Shown here in pieces: positions 8,118 to 11,984 of a stretch of DNA of 11,984 nucleotides (positions are counted from its first letter, which is position 1; each line of letters starts with the position of its first letter). The position numbers and the translations under genes were made by a program. The stretch covers positions 1-11,984 of the forward strand of contig QCFP01000022.1 of NCBI GenBank assembly GCA_003280185.1, in the 5' to 3' direction. The notes beneath the pieces were generated by a model, which saw only the letters and a list, made by a program, of their open reading frames with translations, was not told the DNA's origin and made no database searches. Origin of the DNA: Prochlorococcus sp. AG-363-L02. GTDB lineage: Bacteria > Cyanobacteriota > Cyanobacteriia > PCC-6307 > Cyanobiaceae.

Positions 8118-9407
8118 CTATGAATATGCAATTGCTTTACCTGCAAGCCAACCACTTGTCCAACAATGTTGAAAATTAAATCCACCTGTCACACCATCAA
8201 TATCAATCAACTCCCCAGCAAAATACAAACCTGGGCAAATCCTACTTTCAAGCCTCACGGAATCAACCTCATCCAAGGGAACCCCTCCGGCAGTTACAAA
8301 CTCCTCACCAAAGGGTCCTCTTCCAGAAATTTCATACTGACTTGCTGTTAAAGCCTCCAACAAAGCAAGCTCTTGTTGAGAAGAAAGTTCAGCCCAACGA
8401 AGTGAAGAGTCAACACGGATTTGCTTTAAAAGAACTAACCAAAGTCGTTTGGGTAACGCTCTAAAGGGTCTCGCCTGTAAAAGTGTCTTTGAAGCTCCCT
8501 CATAACGAAATTGATTCAAGATCTTACTTATAGAAGATCGATGAAAATTTGCTAACCAATTTACTGTTAAACGACCCTTATACGACAAACGATGTAATTC
8601 ACGGGCAGCAAATGCAGTCAAACGCAAAACTGCAGGACCACTAATACCCCAATGTGTAAGAAGAACTCTGCCAATTTCCTGAAATTTTTTATCTGACGTA
8701 TGTAAAGTTAAAGCAATATTATCTAAAGCAATGCCTGAACAATCTTTTAGCCAAGATGCATCTAATCCTAAAGAAAAAAGAGAAGGTACAGGTTGCACAA
8801 TACTATGACCAACTAACTGGGATAATCTTCTACCTAAAGGATGTCCGCCCGTAGCTAGTAAAACTTTTTGAGAAGCATATTTTGTATCATCCTTACAAGT
8901 AAGCAAAAAACCATTTTTCTTTGAAAATTGCAAATCTCTTACAGCTGATTTCAATCGCAAAGAAACACCTACTTTCTCCGAGGTAGATCTCAAACAATCA
9001 ATAACAGAAGAAGAGCGATTACTACTAGGAAACATCCTTCCATCAGATTCAGCAACTATTTTGAGTCCTCTATCTGAAAACCAATTAACCACATCAGCAC
9101 AAGCAAATCTATGGAATGCTCCTAATAGTGCCTGCCTTCCTCTTGGGTAATAATCAACTAAATCACGAGAGTCCCAACAAGCATGTGTAATATTGCATCG
9201 GCCACCACCACTAATAAGTACTTTCTGTAATGGCGAAGAAGTGGCTTCTAAAATAAGAGGGGAGACAACACCATTTTCCGCAGCTGTAATGGCCGCCATA
9301 AAACCTGAAGGGCCACCCCCAACAACTAGAAGTTCATGCTGATGGTCGAAATGTGAGGGCAATTCCGTTGTTGCAATATCGCTTGCCTGTAGGACGAGGC
9401 CCGTCAT
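8118..9407 (-). CDS. FAD-dependent oxidoreductase, HI0933/BaiN-like (TIGR00275-type)
   Basis: This is a predicted flavoprotein of the HI0933-like group, sometimes labelled aminoacetone oxidase family; the physiological substrate is unknown. Numbered from the ATG at 9407 (429 residues), the FAD-binding Rossmann motif is LLVVGGGPSGFMAA (26-39). SGGGRCNITHA (66-76) is the family hallmark. ATGG (185-188) is a second dinucleotide-fold motif. THWGISGPAVL (251-261) and VTAGGV (371-376) are also characteristic. GELIDIDGVTGGFN (398-411) closes the FAD site. The start is uncertain: every possible start lies inside msrB. ATG 9407 overlaps it by 74 bp, and TTG 9362 overlaps by 29 bp and leaves only about eight residues before the Rossmann strand. 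The open frame extends to 9467, but that N-terminus is implausible. Translational coupling to msrB is likely. Confidence 0.9.
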   Translation of the reverse strand: MTGLVLQASDIATTELPSHFDHQHELLVVGGGPSGFMAAITAAENGVVSPLILEATSSPLQKVLISGGGRCNITHACWDSRDLVDYYPRGRQALLGAFHRFACADVVNWFSDRGLKIVAESDGRMFPSSNRSSSVIDCLRSTSEKVGVSLRLKSAVRDLQFSKKNGFLLTCKDDTKYASQKVLLATGGHPLGRRLSQLVGHSIVQPVPSLFSLGLDASWLKDCSGIALDNIALTLHTSDKKFQEIGRVLLTHWGISGPAVLRLTAFAARELHRLSYKGRLTVNWLANFHRSSISKILNQFRYEGASKTLLQARPFRALPKRLWLVLLKQIRVDSSLRWAELSSQQELALLEALTASQYEISGRGPFGEEFVTAGGVPLDEVDSVRLESRICPGLYFAGELIDIDGVTGGFNFQHCWTSGWLAGKAIAYS

Positions 9408-9843
9408 TAAAAACATGACCCTGGTGTCCACCGCAACGAATACAATGATATTCAGTACGAGGAACAATTAGCTTAAAGTCAGTCTTAGTCTCTACAGCAT
9501 TTGGCAAAGGTTCCCAAAAACTAGGCCAGCCTGTACCACTATCAAATTTCGAAGCGAAAGAAAAAAGAGGTAAATCACAGCCTGCACAATGATAAATACC
9601 TTCTCGCTTCTCATTGTTTAATGGACTAGAAAAGGCTCTCTCAGTTGCCTCCTCTCGCAAAACAGCAAACGCCTCCCGAGAAAGACGTTTCTTCCAGTCA
9701 GCCTTGCTAAGAGCCCAATTATTATCTTCTGAAGCTAACGTTTCTGCCAAGACTAATAAAGGATGAAAGCAAACTCCACCATATGCTGTAATTGCACCAA
9801 AAAGCAATAAACGTCGATTAATAATAAAAGAATTACTTTGCAT
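9334..9843 (-). CDS. msrB: Methionine-R-sulfoxide reductase MsrB with N-terminal export signal
   Basis: MsrB reduces the R form of methionine sulfoxide in proteins. The 169 residues split into an N-terminal segment and a catalytic domain. Residues 10-33 look like an export signal: an Arg pair (NRRLLLFG), a hydrophobic core and a possible cleavage site VLA-E after Ala33. This suggests a periplasmic or thylakoid-lumen enzyme, possibly Tat-exported. The catalytic domain has GTGWPSF (103-109), a zinc site of Cys86, Cys89, Cys134 and Cys137 (CAGC and CIRC), and the catalytic Cys157 in RYCNNGIALTF. I see no obvious resolving cysteine in the mature part, so recycling may differ from the classic two-Cys form. 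ATG at 9843 starts the gene, which diverges from dusA; its 3' end overlaps the FAD oxidoreductase gene. Confidence 0.95.
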   Translation of the reverse strand: MQSNSFIINRRLLLFGAITAYGGVCFHPLLVLAETLASEDNNWALSKADWKKRLSREAFAVLREEATERAFSSPLNNEKREGIYHCAGCDLPLFSFASKFDSGTGWPSFWEPLPNAVETKTDFKLIVPRTEYHCIRCGGHQGHVFNDGPRPTGKRYCNNGIALTFRPSA

Positions 9844-9910
9844 ACAATCAAAAATCTCTATAAAGACAGAATAAAGCTCTTAAAATCTTAAATGATAGCT
9901 AAACAAATAA
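9844..9910. promoter_or_regulatory. Divergent promoter region between msrB and dusA
   Basis: These 67 AT-rich bases separate two divergently read genes and so must carry or border both promoters. On the plus strand a TATAAA lies at about 9859-9864, a candidate -10 for dusA with a weak upstream partner near the msrB start. On the minus strand TATCAT (about 9892-9897) is a candidate for msrB. No Shine-Dalgarno precedes either ATG. The box assignments are weak pattern matches. Confidence 0.25.
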
Positions 9911-10915
9911 ATGCTTAAGCAATACTCTTCAAACAACACAAAATCCTATCAATTTAGTATTGCACCAATGCTGGACTGCACTGATAGGCACTTCAGGGTT
10001 CTCATGCGACAAATAAGCAAGAAAGCTCTTTTATATACTGAAATGATAGTTGCACAGTCTTTACATTACACTCAGCGTCGTGATCGATTACTTGATTTTG
10101 ATTTAATTGAACACCCAATAGCTTTGCAGCTCGGAGGTGATAATCCCAAACTCTTAGCAGAAGCAGCTTGTATTGCAGAAGATTGGGGTTACGACGAAGT
10201 AAATTTAAATATTGGATGTCCAAGTCCCAGAGTTCAATCAGGAAATTTTGGAGCATGCCTTATGGCAGAACCTAAAAAGGTGGCATATTGCATTGAATCA
10301 ATGACAAAAGCAACCCGACTGCCCATCACAGTCAAACACCGTATAGGCATAGATAATCTAGATAATCTTGAGCTACTAATAGAGTTTGTAGATCATCTTT
10401 CAATTGCAGGAGCCAAAAGATTTGCAGTGCATGCAAGAAAAGCTTGGTTAAAAGGGCTAAACCCAAAACAAAATAGAACTATCCCTCCTCTTCAATACGA
10501 AAGAGTTGCAGAATTAAAAGCAAAAAGACCTAACTTACTAATTGAGCTGAATGGTGGTTTGCAAACACCTAGCGATTGCCTACAGGCATTAACTATTTTT
10601 GATGGAGCAATGGTGGGAAGAGCTGCATACGAACATCCACTTAGATGGCAACATATAGATGAAGTAATTTTTGGTGGATCCCCAAAATCAATTACTGCTT
10701 CAGATGTAATTCAAGGGATCCTACCTTATGCGGAAAAACACTTAAATAATGGCGGAAATCTTTGGGACATATGCAAGCACGTAATTCAAATAGTGGAAGG
10801 AGTTCATGGAGCACGAAAATGGAGGCATGAATTATCAGTTTCGGCTCAAAAAAAGAACGCTAATTTAAAGGTACTAGAACACTCAGCCAAACAACTAAAA
10901 GATGCAGGGCTGTGA
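9911..10915 (+). CDS. dusA: tRNA-dihydrouridine synthase DusA
   Basis: DusA uses FMN and NADPH to reduce specific uridines in the tRNA D-loop (U20 and U20a in E. coli). The 334-residue protein has a TIM barrel with the DusA-type start APMLDCTDRHFR (18-29), then LLYTEM (40-45) and QLGGDNP (73-79). NLNIGCPSPRVQSGNFGACL (98-117) carries the catalytic Cys103. VKHRIGID (141-148) has the FMN-contacting Lys142, HARKAWLKGLNPKQNR (174-189) follows, and NGG is at 214-216. The C-terminal helical tRNA-binding domain ends at about 334. These blocks match DusA rather than DusB or DusC. The ATG at 9911 is the first in frame and gives a normal N-terminus. The gene is single, divergent from msrB and convergent with rbp. 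Confidence 0.95.
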   Translation: MLKQYSSNNTKSYQFSIAPMLDCTDRHFRVLMRQISKKALLYTEMIVAQSLHYTQRRDRLLDFDLIEHPIALQLGGDNPKLLAEAACIAEDWGYDEVNLNIGCPSPRVQSGNFGACLMAEPKKVAYCIESMTKATRLPITVKHRIGIDNLDNLELLIEFVDHLSIAGAKRFAVHARKAWLKGLNPKQNRTIPPLQYERVAELKAKRPNLLIELNGGLQTPSDCLQALTIFDGAMVGRAAYEHPLRWQHIDEVIFGGSPKSITASDVIQGILPYAEKHLNNGGNLWDICKHVIQIVEGVHGARKWRHELSVSAQKKNANLKVLEHSAKQLKDAGL

Positions 10916-10936
10916 ATGATTTATTTATTCTTTTTT
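10914..10936 (+). terminator. Possible dusA terminator
   Basis: A six-pair stem GAATGA/TTATTC (10914-10919 with 10925-10930, including one G-T wobble) is followed directly by six T residues (10931-10936). It overlaps the dusA stop codon. The stem is AT-rich and weak, so this is a tentative intrinsic terminator supported mainly by the T-run and the convergent gene arrangement. Confidence 0.35.
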
Positions 10937-10952
10937 GCGTAATTTAGGGCTC

Positions 10953-11408
10953 TCAACCACCAAAATCTTCGGTGTTTTCTGGAGCTGCACCCCTACGTCG
11001 TCTACTCCTCCGATCATCATCAGATGCATTCTCTGTCGAAGCTCCTCCCCCATAACTTCTATCTTCCCAACCACTAGCACCTGAGGGCCCACGATCAGCA
11101 GGCTCACCGCCGCCGTAGTTACCACCGCCACCACCGCCATAGCCGCCGCCTCTTCGGGGAGCACTACCTCTAGGCTCAGCTTTATTGATCCTGAGTGGAC
11201 GACCCATCATTTCAGCACCCTGAAGTGCTTCTATGGCAGCAGCCTCAGCTGCTTCATCAGCCATTTCAATAAACGCAAACCCCCTTTTTCGACCCGTATC
11301 TCGCTCTAAGGGGAGCGCACAGTTTGCTACCTCTCCAAAAGGTGCAAACAACTCAACCACGTCTTCCTGCTCAGCGCGGAAGGGAAGATTGCCAACGAAA
11401 ATACTCAC
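10953..11408 (-). CDS. Single-RRM glycine-rich RNA-binding protein (cyanobacterial Rbp type)
   Basis: Cyanobacterial Rbp proteins bind RNA through one RRM; several are cold-induced, and some help place mRNAs at the thylakoid membrane. Numbered from a GTG at 11408 (151 residues), RNP2 is IFVGNL (3-8) and RNP1 is RGFAFIEM (42-49), together with the LPLERDTGRKRGFAF loop typical of the family. After the RRM (about 1-78) comes a Gly-rich stretch (87-101) encoded by GC-rich near-repeats. Then follows an acidic and Arg-rich tail with RRSRRRRG (134-141). The frame is open to an ATG at 11453, but that adds 15 residues (MAIFPTGPFLRLISK) not typical of the family, whose members start right at the first RRM strand. 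The GTG start is therefore preferred. The stop lies 37 bp from the convergent dusA. Confidence 0.9.
   Translation of the reverse strand: MSIFVGNLPFRAEQEDVVELFAPFGEVANCALPLERDTGRKRGFAFIEMADEAAEAAAIEALQGAEMMGRPLRINKAEPRGSAPRRGGGYGGGGGGNYGGGEPADRGPSGASGWEDRSYGGGASTENASDDDRRSRRRRGAAPENTEDFGG
11106..11150 (-). repeat. Glycine-codon low-complexity tract in the RRM protein gene
   Basis: This 45-bp tract of mostly GGC, GGT and GGA codons encodes GGGYGGGGGGNYGGG. It is markedly more GC-rich than its surroundings and made of near-identical units, so slippage and length variation between strains are likely. It is part of the expected Gly-rich linker, not a separate element. Confidence 0.7.
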
Positions 11409-11435
11409 TTTGCTAATTAACCGTAAAAATGGACC

Positions 11436-11484
11436 TGTGGGAAAAATCGCCACTTGTGAATAACTCTAATAAAAATTATTCACG
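11436..11484. promoter_or_regulatory. Inverted repeat with DnaA-box-like sequences upstream of rbp
   Basis: A perfect inverted repeat GTGAATAA-N12-TTATTCAC (11456-11463 and 11476-11483) lies 48-75 nt upstream of the rbp GTG. Read outward, its arms form TTATTCACA on the minus strand (plus 11455-11463), which matches the bacterial DnaA box TTATNCACA exactly, and TTATTCACG on the plus strand (11476-11484), one mismatch. A third candidate, TTTCCCACA on the minus strand (plus 11436-11444), is one base from the cyanobacterial form TTTTCCACA. It could equally be an operator or a 5'-leader hairpin of rbp. Confidence 0.4.
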
Positions 11485-11531
11485 TATGACTTAAATAGAG
11501 TAGACCCAAGCGGGTATTTGGATCATTACTT

Positions 11532-11984
11532 CTAGAGATCAAAACGATTTTTCCAAAAATTCAATTGCTCCTTTACGCGAGAAAAACCTGTACCACCTTC
11601 ACTTGTACGAGAAGCAACTACCGCTCTAGGCAAAATGCTGTCATAAATATCGTTCTGAAAACAAGGAGAAAGTTCCTGCCATTGCTCAAGAGTGAGGTCA
11701 CGTAACAAGATTCTTTCGTTAATACAACGTTTAACCAAACTTCCAACCATTTGATAAGCCTCGCGGAAAGGAACACCTTTCCTTACCAAATAATCAGCGA
11801 CATCGGTAGCATTAGAGAAATCAGACTCAACAGCCAAAGAAAGACGTTCTGTACAAAACTCAAGCCCCTCATCCATAAGAATAGTCATTGCATTTATACA
11901 ATTATGAGTAGTTTTGACAACATCAAAGAGAGCTTCTTTATCTTCCTGAAAATCCTTATTATAGGCAAGTGGCAATCCTTTCAT
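11532..11984 (-). CDS. argH: Argininosuccinate lyase ArgH, C-terminal part (cut by window edge)
   Basis: ArgH splits argininosuccinate into arginine and fumarate, the last step of arginine synthesis. Only the C-terminal 150 residues are visible, from [20 protein letters not shown] (2-21), the conserved helix that follows the family's GSSxMPQKKNP loop. That loop and the active-site residues lie outside the window to the right. The Met at the edge (11982-11984) is internal, not a start, since ArgH has about 460 residues. The visible tail includes the C-terminal helical domain ([19 protein letters not shown]) and ends NRFDL. The gene is upstream of rbp on the same strand, with 123 bp between. 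A weak ACCC-N4-GGGT hairpin about 20 bp after the stop has no T-run. Confidence 0.95.
   Translation of the reverse strand: MKGLPLAYNKDFQEDKEALFDVVKTTHNCINAMTILMDEGLEFCTERLSLAVESDFSNATDVADYLVRKGVPFREAYQMVGSLVKRCINERILLRDLTLEQWQELSPCFQNDIYDSILPRAVVASRTSEGGTGFSRVKEQLNFWKNRFDL

Noticed and set aside
10925..11164. Minus-strand open frame of 79 codons in the Gly-rich part of rbp
   Set aside because: It is an alternate frame of the repetitive Gly-codon tract; its Val/Ala-rich sequence follows from base composition.

Overview
This window is a dense, AT-rich, core-genome stretch that looks like marine picocyanobacterial chromosome, most likely a low-light Prochlorococcus or a close Synechococcus relative. 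The signs are a Calvin-cycle-type Gap2, a glycine-rich single-RRM protein of the cyanobacterial Rbp kind, a TusA-family protein with the CPLN variant beside dnaJ, short intergenic gaps and few Shine-Dalgarno sequences. From memory, this gene order (read in reverse: argH, rbp, dus, msrB, grpE, dnaJ, rsgA, ybaB, murB, murC, gap2, thiL) matches the block that lies not far from dnaN in Prochlorococcus genomes. That placement is recalled, not computed. The species assignment is inference.

Layout: thiL (+, 5' end cut by the window) converges on gap2 (-). gap2 diverges from murC-murB-ybaB (+), a cell-wall precursor pair followed by a nucleoid-associated protein gene. ybaB converges on, and overlaps by 32 bp, a long minus-strand run. 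In transcription order that run is msrB, an FAD oxidoreductase, then after a 126-bp gap grpE, dnaJ, a TusA-family gene and rsgA. Divergent from msrB is dusA (+), which converges on rbp (-). Upstream of rbp on the same strand is the 3' part of argH (-), cut by the right edge.

How the genes fit together: GrpE and DnaJ are the co-chaperones of DnaK (not in the window). RsgA (30S maturation), DusA (tRNA dihydrouridine) and the RRM protein act on RNA or ribosomes. MurC and MurB make UDP-MurNAc and load L-Ala onto it. Gap2 serves carbon fixation, ThiL makes thiamine diphosphate, ArgH completes arginine synthesis, and MsrB repairs oxidised methionine, probably outside the cytoplasm.

No gene-free stretch exceeds about 150 bases. 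I saw no tRNA, rRNA, CRISPR, insertion sequence, prophage or clear horizontal-transfer signature. I do not see an undescribed multi-gene system here. The points worth a second look are small: inverted repeats in three promoter regions (one pair resembles DnaA boxes), overlapping gene ends, and uncertain or non-ATG starts for murC, murB, rsgA, the TusA-family gene, the FAD enzyme and rbp.
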